Source: Candidatus Hydrogenedentota bacterium
Lineage (GTDB): Bacteria > Hydrogenedentota > Hydrogenedentia > Hydrogenedentales > SLHB01
DNA: 64,000 nucleotides
NCBI GenBank assembly: GCA_016215105.1
Contig: JACRLJ010000002.1
Location: 24,000 to 87,999 of the forward strand
Direction of reading: 5' to 3'
Made by a program: the position numbers and the translations under genes. This document shows positions 16,413 to 23,961 of the stretch, one piece after another; within the stretch, counting starts at the first letter, position 1, and each line of letters begins with the position of its first letter. The notes beneath the pieces are model-generated. The model saw only the letters and a program-made list of their open reading frames with translations. It made no database searches and had not been told where the DNA came from.

Positions 16413-16847
16413 TTACGATTGAGAGTAGCACGTAGCATACGGGGATGTCCATGATCTCAGTCGTGCTTCAGCGAGCTGGGCACGGTGTTGCGTAATGCTA
16501 TGGACCTCACGAACCAGATACCCGGGCCAGTCCCGTTTCAGATGGTTGGGATACACGGATATTACGGAGATTCCTGATGCTGTGTAGGCTGTGTTTTTCT
16601 CAATCACGCCTCGGTCGTAGTCTGGGTTTCCGATGAGTCCGTAATACTCGATGTATAACCCAAACTCGGGTAGATGAAAGTCCGGATACCAGATTCGACT
16701 TTTGCCGTGCTGATTGACTATGACGGGCGCTTCGTACATGTACCGGATGCCACACTGGTCCAATAATGCCGCGATCTGTCGCTCACCCTCAGATTTCAAT
16801 AAGTGCGCGTAGGCGCAGTCAATGGTGTTTTCGAGTCCCGATGCCAT
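16413..16847 (-). CDS. PD-(D/E)XK-type endonuclease-like protein
   Basis: 144 residues. The core pattern fits a restriction-endonuclease fold: SEGERQIAALLDQCGIRYMY (helix with Glu), WYPDFHLPEFGLYIEYYG (PDF...E-Y-Y-G, the catalytic D and E with Lys replaced as in Vsr/DUF559-like enzymes) and YTASGISVISVYPNHL. It would cut DNA or bind it. The gene faces the STAND ATPase tail to tail, with 12 bases between the stops. This may be a defence pair or simply adjacent cargo. The missing catalytic Lys (Y-Y-G instead of E-X-K) leaves activity uncertain. Confidence 0.65.
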   Translation of the reverse strand: MASGLENTIDCAYAHLLKSEGERQIAALLDQCGIRYMYEAPVIVNQHGKSRIWYPDFHLPEFGLYIEYYGLIGNPDYDRGVIEKNTAYTASGISVISVYPNHLKRDWPGYLVREVHSITQHRAQLAEARLRSWTSPYATCYSQS

Positions 16848-17406
16848 TCTTCCCCCTATAGAAGGGCGGAGGTTGCGTTAGGCATTTAAGCTTTTGCTGT
16901 CACGTGCGAGAAGCAACAAAACAGTGTGCCTTGTTCGCGACTCTCTTCCGAAGCGCAAAGTATATAAACTTGACCGCACTTCCCTCTGGCCGACCTAAAA
17001 CACAACGCACACGCACCTCGGCCTTTGTGTCTCCTCTAACCTGGATGACTCGAGCCGCGAGCAAACGTTGTCTCCTGCACGTGATCCACAACGTCCCACG
17101 CTTCGATCAAGTATCGAATGATGTGACGTCTGGATCTCCCCGCAGGCAATGAACGCAGGTCTCGGAACCTCTCGACGAGTGGTCTGAGACCACGAAGTTT
17201 CTAGCGCCAGCTATCCCCAAACACAAAACAAAGCGTCTCGTCGGAATGCAGACTCCTGTCATCCGCGGAACCCGCCAATTCTTTCTTGCCAAGAAAAATG
17301 AAAGGAGGTAATCAACAACCCAAGCAACACCATCATTCTTCTTTGATGACAATTCACTAGAACCTCAGGGCCCGAGCCTTGAACCAACACAGAAAGGAGT
17401 CAACCC
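16848..17406. other. Long intergenic region with a 15-base palindrome
   Basis: About 560 bases without a convincing gene. At 17179-17193 there is a perfect palindrome, GTGGTCT-G-AGACCAC, suitable as an operator for a dimeric repressor. A consensus ribosome-binding motif AAAGGAGGT near 17292-17300 has no start codon at the proper distance. The next gene uses its own AGAAAGGAG site at about 17391-17399. Confidence 0.45.
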
Positions 17407-17853
17407 ATGGTGATTACTACGAAGTGCATGAAATGCGGCGTAACCATCAAGCTGGACTTCGGCGCACTAACCAAAGATGAAGCGTTGGCCGTGGCCGAAA
17501 GGATGGACCGCACACCACGCGAGTGTCCTGGACAACACGTCGAACTATCAGGTATGGCACAAGTCTGGTCAGTCCAGGAAGCCATACACAGGCTGTACGA
17601 TCTTCGCGAGGGCGAAGAACCCCAACCCATCAGTACAGACAAGGAATATGTGGAAAAGTTACTCGCCGAAGGCAAGGAGATCGTCGATGGCGGCAGCATG
17701 ACTGTGCCCGATTTGAACCTCCCCAGCATCCACGACTTCAAGAATCTCGAACACGTTGGATTCGGCAATTTCGCCTCGGACACCCACCTTTTTCTTCGTT
17801 GCGACAGCCCCCGCGCCACGCGGTTCTACTCTCGCGAGCCCCGCAGCGCCTGA
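17407..17853 (+). CDS. Zinc-ribbon-like hypothetical protein
   Basis: 148 residues with AAAGGAG eight bases before the ATG. The N-terminus has a KCMKCG pair, and a second Cys with a His (ECPGQHVEL) follows near residue 40, which fits a small zinc site. The middle is helical (VQEAIHRLYDL; TDKEYVEKLLAEGKEIVDGG), and the tail after residue 100 has no clear structure. No family was recognised. It is the first plus-strand gene of the plasmid-type block. Confidence 0.5.
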   Translation: MVITTKCMKCGVTIKLDFGALTKDEALAVAERMDRTPRECPGQHVELSGMAQVWSVQEAIHRLYDLREGEEPQPISTDKEYVEKLLAEGKEIVDGGSMTVPDLNLPSIHDFKNLEHVGFGNFASDTHLFLRCDSPRATRFYSREPRSA

Positions 17854-18007
17854 CCCGCCCAGTAGTTCACCCACCTAAACTCTTCGCGAGCTCCCATTTT
17901 TTCCAATCGAATCAAGGCGCCACAGACCGTCAACCGCTACACGATCAGTCGCCTGCAAATCTCGTCCGAAATACAAGCAAATAACTAAGTGAACCCGAAA
18001 CCGTGTC

Positions 18008-18040
18008 GGCCCAACAGGAACAACCATGCCCTGTTGGGCC
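18008..18040. promoter_or_regulatory. Perfect 11-bp hairpin upstream of the ArdC-like gene
   Basis: Arms GGCCCAACAGG (18008-18018) and CCTGTTGGGCC (18030-18040) with an 11-base loop, followed by AAACAATAAAAGGAGG, which includes the gene's ribosome-binding site. Lying between two plus-strand genes it may act as a terminator for the first or a 5' stabiliser/attenuator for the second. Confidence 0.55.
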
Positions 18041-18063
18041 AAACAATAAAAGGAGGTCAAACC

Positions 18064-18924
18064 ATGCACCTGTACGGAATTCACACTGAGGAAGTAGCAC
18101 AGCGTATCGTTACCGCGTTTCAACAACCAGAAACGCTACCCAAAGCGCTAGCGCCGATTTTCATCCACCGCAAGGACGACGTACCTTGCCGGAAGTGGTC
18201 CTGGCATAACCAGCTGATCGCTGCCCTAAGTGGCACGACGGACGCCCGCGGCATGCGCCAATGGAACGAAGCAGGACGCAAGATACGGCCAGGCAGTAAA
18301 GCGATTTGGATTCTCGCACCCTGCCTCAAAACCATACGGGACAAAAACGATCAAGGCGAAGAAGTCCAACGCAGCGCGCTCTTTGGCTTTCGATCCGTTC
18401 CGGTTTTTGCTATCGAGGACACCAGCGGCAGTCCGTTACCTGTATCTGACGACTGCTACAATTCTTGGTTACAAGAGCTGCCCTTGCTCGAAGTCGCCAA
18501 GTCGTGGAACATCATGGTCGGCACGTACTCCGGAACAGGCGCCTCGGCGCTAGGATACTTTCAACGTAGCGCGTCCGGACAAGCGATTATGCTGGGCGTT
18601 GAGAACCGGTCGACCTGGGCTCATGAATTGACACACGCAGCTGATGACCGAATCAACGGGTTGCAGGAGCCCAAGTGGCATCGGGAGATTGTAGCCGAAT
18701 TGGGAGGCGCGATACTTCTGGAATGCTTGGGTCTAACCCACGAATCCGATCTCGGGGGCGCATACGAGTACATCCAGCGTTACGCCGAAGACGCAAAGAA
18801 AGACCTCGTTAAAGCGTGCATCGAAGTATTGGACCGTGTCTGCAATTGCGTCAAGCTCATTCTGGACACGGCGGAATCTGCCGCTTCAACCGCCGCCACC
18901 GCAACACTGTCCGCCAGCGCGTAG
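18064..18924 (+). CDS. ArdC-like antirestriction protein (ssDNA-binding domain plus zincin)
   Basis: 286 residues from ATG 18064 (AAAAGGAGG upstream). The N-terminal 130 residues have the ArdC N-domain pattern: PCRKWSWHNQLIAALSGTTD, RQWNEAGRKIRPGSKAIWIL and ALFGFRSVPVF, a fold that binds single-stranded DNA. The C-terminal half is a metallopeptidase-like domain: WAHELTHAADD gives HEXXH (near residue 188) and IVAELGGAIL gives the third ligand Glu. In plasmids such proteins protect incoming DNA from restriction. The last 35 residues (AESAASTAATATLSASA) are low complexity. It stands alone as a unit, convergent with the next zincin. Confidence 0.8.
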   Translation: MHLYGIHTEEVAQRIVTAFQQPETLPKALAPIFIHRKDDVPCRKWSWHNQLIAALSGTTDARGMRQWNEAGRKIRPGSKAIWILAPCLKTIRDKNDQGEEVQRSALFGFRSVPVFAIEDTSGSPLPVSDDCYNSWLQELPLLEVAKSWNIMVGTYSGTGASALGYFQRSASGQAIMLGVENRSTWAHELTHAADDRINGLQEPKWHREIVAELGGAILLECLGLTHESDLGGAYEYIQRYAEDAKKDLVKACIEVLDRVCNCVKLILDTAESAASTAATATLSASA

Positions 18925-19052
18925 GGATGTACTTTCCCATTACTCCTTGGCCGGATGATCAAAATCTCGCAGCCGCCTCCCGAGCCACGGACTCGTTCGC
19001 GGTTACGCCGACCAGGCATCGCGATAACCCGTCTCTGGATGCGGGCCCTCGC

Positions 19053-19931
19053 TCAGTCCCGTTTGAGTTCGGTCAATACCTGTATCACAAGTTCGTTTAC
19101 GTCATGCGATGCAAGGAGCGCTGCCTCCCGCACACTCAGGTGGTCGTACAAGCGGCGGATCACCTCGCAGCCGAGGTAGTAGCCGGTCTGCCGGTATCCG
19201 TCGATCACATTGTCAGGCAATGACCCGAAGAACCTGCGCGTTGGGTCGTCGTTGGCCACCGCGGCGAGAAACTCCCGCGCCAAAAACGGTAGATGGTCGT
19301 CACACCATTCCAGCCAGCCACCGGTCGTGGCTTGCATGTGCCAACTCGTGGCGCCGGCGATAAGGTGTTCGCAGTGTTGCGCAAAGCCTTCCTGGTACAA
19401 GCGCCAGAACGGCCCTTCGCCATCATTGAGGCCAGCTCGCTGCCGCCATTCGATGTGGACCAGATGCCCCAGTTCGTGAGCCACCAGGCCGAACAGCGTA
19501 TGAGGTTCGGTCCAGCCAAGGTCTGCAATCGTGTCCAGACCCAAAAGGCACGCGCGCCGTCCTCCGTAGACTGTACCCCAACCGGCGTAGCCGCAAGGTC
19601 CCATCACGATGACTTGAACGTCAAACTCCAGGAGTCGCAGACGCTCGGCTTTACGGCACACGTCTTGAACGATGCAAGGCAGGACGGCGGAGGCGTTCCG
19701 CATCGCAGGAAGTAAGGTTGGCAGTTGGGGAAAGACCCGGGTCTGTAGAACCTCGGTCCAGTCTTCGCCATCCTCGGCGTGTGATGTGGTGTACATCCGG
19801 CGCAGTTCCGGCCAACGTGACCCAAACCGGCGCATCCACAGCTCCACCTGAGCCTGGATAGGCCGGTCGTGCAGATCATCCCAAACTGCAGCGAAGTCAG
19901 AGAAGGTGTCCAGAATCGCATACCGTGGCAT
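19053..19931 (-). CDS. Zinc metallopeptidase (DUF2268-like)
   Basis: About 292 residues from ATG 19931, seven bases after GGGAGG; a TTG two codons earlier is also possible. A classical zincin site is present: LVAHELGHLVHIEW (HEXXH at about 152-156) with the third Glu in YQEGFAQHCEH. Ahead of it, VIVMGPCGYAGWGTVYGGRR and CLLGLDTIADLGW have the strand pattern of DUF2268 predicted Zn-dependent proteases. It has no signal peptide, so it is cytoplasmic. The target is unknown. It faces the ArdC-like zincin tail to tail, and two unrelated zincins side by side are unusual. Confidence 0.7.
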   Translation of the reverse strand: MPRYAILDTFSDFAAVWDDLHDRPIQAQVELWMRRFGSRWPELRRMYTTSHAEDGEDWTEVLQTRVFPQLPTLLPAMRNASAVLPCIVQDVCRKAERLRLLEFDVQVIVMGPCGYAGWGTVYGGRRACLLGLDTIADLGWTEPHTLFGLVAHELGHLVHIEWRQRAGLNDGEGPFWRLYQEGFAQHCEHLIAGATSWHMQATTGGWLEWCDDHLPFLAREFLAAVANDDPTRRFFGSLPDNVIDGYRQTGYYLGCEVIRRLYDHLSVREAALLASHDVNELVIQVLTELKRD

Positions 19932-20102
19932 CAGCAAGCCTCCCGCTATGAAGCATTATCTTCACAGTCCCGCCAGTAACACAACATGACGCGCAGACCC
20001 TCTGAGCGTCGCTAACCACACCCATCGACTGAGTAACCAAGGCCGGGCACGGAGCAACCATTGCCCCTGCCGGGCCACAACCCTGTAAGGAGGAAGAGAA
20101 CC

Positions 20103-20405
20103 ATGAACACGCAACAAGAAGTGAAGTTTGATCTCGGCCAGATCGTGGCCACCCCCGGCGCCTTGGAAGCGCTGGGACGGAACCGAAATACAGGCCTGGA
20201 ATACCTGCAACGCCACGCCCGCGGTGACTGGGGAGTCGTGTGCGAGGAAGACCAACAAGCCAACCAGGAAGCGCTGCAAAACGGAGCCAGGATCCTCAGC
20301 GCATATCTTTTAGCAGATGAATCCAAAATCTGGATTATCACCGAAGCGGCAGACGACGCGGGAAAACGCGCCGCCACCACCTTCCTGCTCCCTGATGAGT
20401 ATTAG
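20103..20405 (+). CDS. Conserved plasmid-type protein
   Basis: 100 residues with AAGGAGGAAG before the ATG. The sequence VKFDLGQIVATPGALEAL, an EYLQRHARGDWGVV segment, ALQNGARILSAYLL and WIITEAA ending TTFLLPDEY is the signature of a small protein found on very many plasmids and integrative elements, sometimes misnamed as a restriction subunit. Function is unknown. An imperfect GC-rich hairpin precedes it (about 20043-20080). It opens the run of small co-oriented genes up to 23.8 kb. Confidence 0.7.
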   Translation: MNTQQEVKFDLGQIVATPGALEALGRNRNTGLEYLQRHARGDWGVVCEEDQQANQEALQNGARILSAYLLADESKIWIITEAADDAGKRAATTFLLPDEY

Positions 20406-20446
20406 TCGTCCATCGGCGCAACCAACACAAACAATGAGGTGAAACC

Positions 20447-20995
20447 ATGAAAACAACCGAAGAAATAACCAAGCAAACCGTCTACACGTCGGAAGTCCTG
20501 CCCAGCGTGCGGACCACGAATGAGCGGCTCGCCCGGGTCATCGCCTGGGCGGACGCCCACCCCTACGCCTGGCAGATTGTCTGCGGTAGGCGCAGCAAAC
20601 CCTTCGGCAAGAATTCGTGCGTTTACATAGGCTGGGCGCAGAGGGCAGATACAAGTGCTGCGGTATTAGAGCGCGCACGCCACCTGCACGAGTTGGTCCA
20701 TAACGAGTACCCGTATGCGGGCGAAGATTCGATTTTCGTCTTCCGCGCCCGATTCACGGCCGAGCATTTCGGCGACAAGGAGTTCGAAGGCGGATTTTTC
20801 CAGCAGCACGACGCCAAGTACCCGCGCAGTTGCCTGGACCTGGACTACACGCCGGAAACCTTCGAATTAGTACTGCAAAAGTTTATCGAGTGGATGGACA
20901 AGTCCTACCAAACCGCCCGCATCACCGTGAACGGAGAAACAGTGTGGACCGTTTCCGAGGGGAGGGCAATCGCATGTCCCGCCGCTCCCCAATAA
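20447..20995 (+). CDS. Hypothetical protein
   Basis: 182 residues; GAGGTGAAACC precedes the ATG. The protein is a soluble alpha/beta type with motifs such as VIAWADAHPYAWQIVCGRRS and EDSIFVFRARFTAEHFGDKE, then a helical LVLQKFIEWMDKSY. No domain was recognised. It overlaps the start of the next gene by 22 bases, so the two are co-translated. Its place among small plasmid-type genes suggests an accessory role. Confidence 0.55.
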   Translation: MKTTEEITKQTVYTSEVLPSVRTTNERLARVIAWADAHPYAWQIVCGRRSKPFGKNSCVYIGWAQRADTSAAVLERARHLHELVHNEYPYAGEDSIFVFRARFTAEHFGDKEFEGGFFQQHDAKYPRSCLDLDYTPETFELVLQKFIEWMDKSYQTARITVNGETVWTVSEGRAIACPAAPQ

Positions 20996-21285
20996 CGGAC
21001 GTGAACCGTTTCATGCGCTCCCGCACCGGACGGCAATTCCTCAATGGAATCCGCGGTCATTTGTACGGCCGGACCGTCCTGGACGCGAGGTCCATCGGAC
21101 GCGCTGACGGCGTCGCGACCATCCTTCGCCTGGACAATGGCGAGACCTACCGCTTTATGGACGAGGAACTGTCGTTGGACACACTACACGGCCAATTCAG
21201 TCCTCTTTTCAAATCACGAAATGCGCACCCGCGCAAAGGAGCGCGCCATGCAACAAACGAGTTCCGTTCAGAACGGGGTAATTGA
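20974..21285 (+). CDS. Family A small protein, copy 1
   Basis: 103 residues from ATG 20974 (GGGGAGGG upstream). First of four related proteins in this block. Shared pattern: DVNRFMRSRTGRQFLNGIRG, then LYGRT, a strand TILRLDNGETYRF, and DEELSLDTLHGQFSPLF. Copy 2 has the same DEELSLDTL-GQF-PLF ending, while copies 3 and 4 keep the N-terminal FM-S..G helix and the TTLHL-DG strand. The last 30 residues (RNAHPRKGARHATNEF) are unique and basic. It overlaps copy 2 by 38 bases. Function unknown; a small DNA- or protein-binding fold is a guess. Confidence 0.6.
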   Translation: MSRRSPITDVNRFMRSRTGRQFLNGIRGHLYGRTVLDARSIGRADGVATILRLDNGETYRFMDEELSLDTLHGQFSPLFKSRNAHPRKGARHATNEFRSERGN

Positions 21286-21544
21286 ACCGGATTGCCCCAT
21301 CGAGATTATGCAGTTCATGGAGTCGGACGAGGGCAAAAAGTTCCTGGATGGTATCCGTCACTATCTCAAGGGACTGACCATTACCGACGTGGAATTCAAC
21401 CCTACGGATACCGGAATCACGACCAACCTCATATTCACGGAGGGAGAGTACTTTCCCTTTAACGATGAGGAACTCAGTCTGGATACGCTTCGAGGCCAAT
21501 TCGGGCCACTGTTCCGGCGTTTCGCCGCGAAGGCCAGGGAGTAG
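21248..21544 (+). CDS. Family A small protein, copy 2
   Basis: 98 residues from ATG 21248 (AAAGGAGCG upstream). Pattern IEIMQFMESDEGKKFLDGIR, then a KGLTITDVEF strand, EGEYFPFND and EELSLDTLRGQFGPLFRRF. Clearly paralogous to copy 1, with the same order of motifs and an almost identical DEELSLDTL box. It lies inside the 3' end of copy 1 and five bases before copy 3, giving a compact operon. Tandem duplication followed by divergence is the simplest history. Confidence 0.6.
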   Translation: MQQTSSVQNGVIEPDCPIEIMQFMESDEGKKFLDGIRHYLKGLTITDVEFNPTDTGITTNLIFTEGEYFPFNDEELSLDTLRGQFGPLFRRFAAKARE

Positions 21545-21549
21545 AAACC

Positions 21550-21789
21550 ATGCAAAGGGAACTTAATGTGAACGACGTCCTGCGGTTCCTGGCGTCGAAA
21601 GAGGGTCAGCGACGAATGAAACAAACCGAGGACCTGCTCACCAAAAAGAAGATCATGAAGGTGACCTTCTCCAATGAAGGGAGCTGTGTCGGAACCACGC
21701 TACATCTGAGCGATGGCAGCACGTTCCTCGTGTATCAGCCGTCGCTAATCGTACACGCGTTACCCAATCCGCTCGTAGAAAAGGAATAG
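21550..21789 (+). CDS. Family A small protein, copy 3 (short)
   Basis: 79 residues. Pattern VNDVLRFLASKEGQRRMKQT, KIMKVTFSNEGSCVGTTLHL, SDGSTFLVYQPSLIVHALPN. It is closest to copy 4, sharing the TTLHL-DG-TF-VYQPSL stretch, but it lacks the C-terminal helix and ends early with PLVEKE. It may be a shortened version. The start is five bases after copy 2's stop with AGGGAGTAG upstream. Confidence 0.55.
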   Translation: MQRELNVNDVLRFLASKEGQRRMKQTEDLLTKKKIMKVTFSNEGSCVGTTLHLSDGSTFLVYQPSLIVHALPNPLVEKE

Positions 21790-21794
21790 AAACC

Positions 21795-22084
21795 ATGGGA
21801 AGCGTATCCAATCAAAACGACAATGATCGCGTCATGCGCTCTAGCAAAACCGCGGCGTTGCTGCGTCAGTTCGTCGAGGACTGGCGTGAATTGATCGAAA
21901 AGGATGAGCCGGTACCGGGTTCGGACGGTGTGGAACTTTTGGCATCGGGCGGTCAAGGTGTTGGGAGAAACAAACGGGCGGCGGCGCGCCGCTCGACTGG
22001 GTCGAACCGTTCCCGGAAGCGTTCGGACCCGAAACTCAAGAACGGAAGGAGGCAGGCCATGATCCGGGTCGCGATTGGCCTTGA
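21795..22084 (+). pseudogene. Small protein gene with apparent frameshifts
   Basis: The frame opens at ATG 21795 and reads plausibly through LLRQFVEDWRELIEKDEPVP and GSDGVE. It then becomes an Arg/Ser-rich string that looks out of frame. Better coding sense continues in a second frame (FWHRAVKVLGETNG, around 21935-21980) and then a third (APLDWVEPFPEAFGPETQER, around 21990-22060) that stops at 22084. This suggests two small indels, either decay or base-calling errors. The first frame stays open into the next gene's ATG at 22059, so a fusion is formally possible. The intact form resembles small plasmid proteins with a WR-LIE-DEPV-G motif. Confidence 0.45.
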
Positions 22085-22295
22085 AGGCGGATTAGTTCAA
22101 GACGTGAAACTCTGCAAAACCAAGAAGGAAGTAAGCGTATTTGAAAAAAACTTCTACCGCATCCGCGGATACGACTCCGAAGTGGAGGAAGAGCGGGATC
22201 GGGCCTCGAGTGATCGGGATATCTATGTGGACTGTTGGGAATTCAAAGGAAAGCGTCTGATAGGAGACGCAACAGGAGTGGACGCGGAATCCTGA
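22059..22295 (+). CDS. Family B small protein, copy 1
   Basis: 78 residues from ATG 22059, six bases after GGAAGGAGG. Pattern MIRVAIGLEGGLVQDVKLCK, a charged helix and a YVDCWEFKGK ending. Two other proteins in the window share this architecture: the second half of 26373-26747 and the protein at 26850. They have a strand pair G-V-D-V-V-F-T, an A-KAE-WL-like helix and a C-terminal EC-L strand. Function unknown. Confidence 0.5.
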   Translation: MIRVAIGLEGGLVQDVKLCKTKKEVSVFEKNFYRIRGYDSEVEEERDRASSDRDIYVDCWEFKGKRLIGDATGVDAES

Positions 22296-22317
22296 AAAAG
22301 CGTCCAAGGAGAAGCAT

Positions 22318-22617
22318 ATGAGCAACCGGGCACACCTGAGTAGAACCAAGTTTATAGGAGACCACGACGGCGCCAGCTGGGGATGGCGTATGGGCGACGA
22401 CACCTTCCGCAGCTACACCGACGCCTGCGAAGAACACGAAGTACCCACCGGCCCGCTGGAGTTGCTGGCCAAGGCGGCCGGCGAAGCCACCCCCGAAGAA
22501 CAGACCTTCCTGGACAACCAGCTCAGCTTCGGCCAGGGAATTTCCATCAACGGGTCATGGCGCACGATCGAGGAAATCGCCCCCGTATTACGCGCCGCGC
22601 TCGTTGGGGGGGACTAA
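22318..22617 (+). CDS. Hypothetical protein
   Basis: 99 residues, AAGGAGAAG six bases before the ATG. It contains HDGASWGWRMGDDTFRSYTD, LELLAKAAGEATPEEQTFLD and a SINGSWRTIEEIAPVLRAAL tail: a mixed helix/strand protein without known motif. It ends three bases before family A copy 4, so it is in the same transcript. Confidence 0.5.
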   Translation: MSNRAHLSRTKFIGDHDGASWGWRMGDDTFRSYTDACEEHEVPTGPLELLAKAAGEATPEEQTFLDNQLSFGQGISINGSWRTIEEIAPVLRAALVGGD

Positions 22618-22620
22618 GCC

Positions 22621-22911
22621 ATGGGAGACGCATGCAACATGGCGGATATCGACCGATTCATGCGGTCGAAGGCCGGGAAAAAACACCTGCGGGAAATCCG
22701 CCGGATGCTCAAAGGGCACACCGTCGTGGACGTGTCCTTCGCAAACGACGTGTGGTGTGTTGCAACGACGCTACACCTCGACGACGGCGAGACTTTTGAG
22801 GTGTATCAACCGTCGCTGGAAGTGGACGCGCTGCGCGAGGAGTTCCACGACGTCCTTCAAGAGGAGTACTTCAAGGACTATCCCGAGCGGCGCGGAACGG
22901 AGGAGTCATGA
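22621..22911 (+). CDS. Family A small protein, copy 4
   Basis: 96 residues from ATG 22621 (an internal ATG at 22639 would give 90). Pattern DIDRFMRSKAGKKHLREIRR, a LKGHTVVDVSF strand, VATTLHLDDGETFEVYQPSL, and EVDALREEFHDVLQEEY. It carries the most complete set of family A motifs and links copies 1-2 to copy 3. Its stop overlaps the next ATG (ATGA). Confidence 0.6.
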   Translation: MGDACNMADIDRFMRSKAGKKHLREIRRMLKGHTVVDVSFANDVWCVATTLHLDDGETFEVYQPSLEVDALREEFHDVLQEEYFKDYPERRGTEES

Positions 22912-23240
22912 AGAGCGCTCCTCCCAAGAAGTGCGGCGCCTGCGACGGACGGGGCTGGCTGCTCATGTGCAATACCGACGAGGCCGCCTTTGAAATCCAG
23001 CGGTGCGACGCGTGCGAACGGTTCTCGTCCGATCCGCAGGCCCAAGAGTTCATCGCGCGAAACAAGTCGACCCTTGTGGAGGCGCTGTTCGAATTCTGCG
23101 ACGCCGTCTTGGCCGACGCGGCGCGAGCGGTAAACGAGAAGGAACTATCCCATACCGGGATGAAATGCCGGATGAAAATGATCCGCGACTCACTGCAAAA
23201 CGCCGTCGACCTTCATAGCAAACACAAAGCAAAGAAGTGA
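22908..23240 (+). CDS. Zinc-finger (DnaJ-type CxxCxGxG) small protein
   Basis: 110 residues starting in an ATGA overlap with the previous gene. The N-terminus has KCGACDGRGW and later RCDACERF: two Cys pairs, the first a CxxCxGxG repeat as in DnaJ zinc fingers, so one zinc ion is probably bound. The remainder is helical (TLVEALFEFCDAVLADAARA) with a basic end. It could be a small adaptor. Coupling to family A copy 4 suggests joint function. Confidence 0.55.
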   Translation: MKSAPPKKCGACDGRGWLLMCNTDEAAFEIQRCDACERFSSDPQAQEFIARNKSTLVEALFEFCDAVLADAARAVNEKELSHTGMKCRMKMIRDSLQNAVDLHSKHKAKK

Positions 23241-23331
23241 TCCATCTGCTAGGGACCCTGTAATGCAGTCTGGCAATGAGGCCGGAAAACAAACGAGAAC
23301 CTTTGGAAAATGACCAAGAAAGGAACAAACC

Positions 23332-23556
23332 ATGAGAAAGAAATACATCGTTGAAGTGGCAGAAGTGCACTATCGCCTGTATTCAGTCGTGGCGGAGAAC
23401 AAGAAACAAGCGAAGGCTTTGGTCAACGAGCGCACACCAGAAGTAGTTGATTGTCAGACCCTCGAGTACTCGCACGAATTACGCCAGAGTATGTGGAACG
23501 TCCAGGAGGACCCGGAACCGGAGACGCCCTCAACTTGTGGAGAAACTGGGCCATGA
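23332..23556 (+). CDS. Small hypothetical protein
   Basis: 74 residues with GAAAGGAAC before the ATG. The N-terminal half (YIVEVAEVHYRLYSVVAENK, then KQAKALVNERTPEVVD) has the strand-helix pattern of small plasmid proteins that accept an A-K-A-V motif; the tail is Pro/Glu-rich. It overlaps the next gene as ATGA. Function unknown. Confidence 0.5.
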   Translation: MRKKYIVEVAEVHYRLYSVVAENKKQAKALVNERTPEVVDCQTLEYSHELRQSMWNVQEDPEPETPSTCGETGP

Positions 23557-23789
23557 ATCAGAAAAATACCATGCTGAACATCGCAGAACTGACCATCCGC
23601 CACCGTGCAGAATTAGACGGTTACAAGAACGACGACTATGACGCCGTCGAAGACCCTGAAGGATACATCGTGTCAATCTTGGTTTCTCTTCAGCATTGGT
23701 GCAATGAGAATGAGATTAATTGGAACAGGGAAGTCACGATGGCGGCAAGGTTCGTTAAGGCGGACAAGAGAGAACAGACTGATGAGTAG
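23553..23789 (+). CDS. Small hypothetical protein
   Basis: 78 residues starting in an ATGA overlap with the previous stop; the frame is open earlier but this start is favoured by the overlap. Acidic, helical (LNIAELTIRHRAELDGYKND, YIVSILVSLQHWCNENEINW). No motif was recognised. It closes the run of small genes that started at 20.1 kb. Confidence 0.5.
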   Translation: MNQKNTMLNIAELTIRHRAELDGYKNDDYDAVEDPEGYIVSILVSLQHWCNENEINWNREVTMAARFVKADKREQTDE

Positions 23790-23901
23790 CTCGGCCAATC
23801 CCATGAACTTTTCGAAAACGGATTTTGCAGACCCCCGCTGAATCCGACTGACCCTCTTCCCACCGTTCGTTTGACCTAAACCGACAATTCACAACCCAAC
23901 C

Positions 23902-23940
23902 AAGGGCGGAGTCTGCCTGTACCGCGGCGGCTCCGCCCTT
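23902..23940 (+). terminator. Intrinsic-terminator-like hairpin
   Basis: Arms AAGGGCGGAG (23902-23911) and CTCCGCCCTT (23931-23940), perfect, followed by TCCTTTT. It ends the 20.1-23.8 kb run of small genes and lies 21 bases before the GP88-like gene. Confidence 0.65.
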
Positions 23941-23961
23941 TCCTTTTAGAAAGGACCCGTT

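Noticed and set aside
17287..17349. AAAGGAGGT motif and a 20-codon frame starting MKGGNQQPK
   Set aside because: The ribosome-binding motif is inside the frame, not upstream of its ATG, so translation is not supported.
17107..17352. Minus-strand frame of 81 codons in the intergenic region
   Set aside because: No start signal and no similarity; the palindrome at 17179 lies inside it, which suits a regulatory region better.
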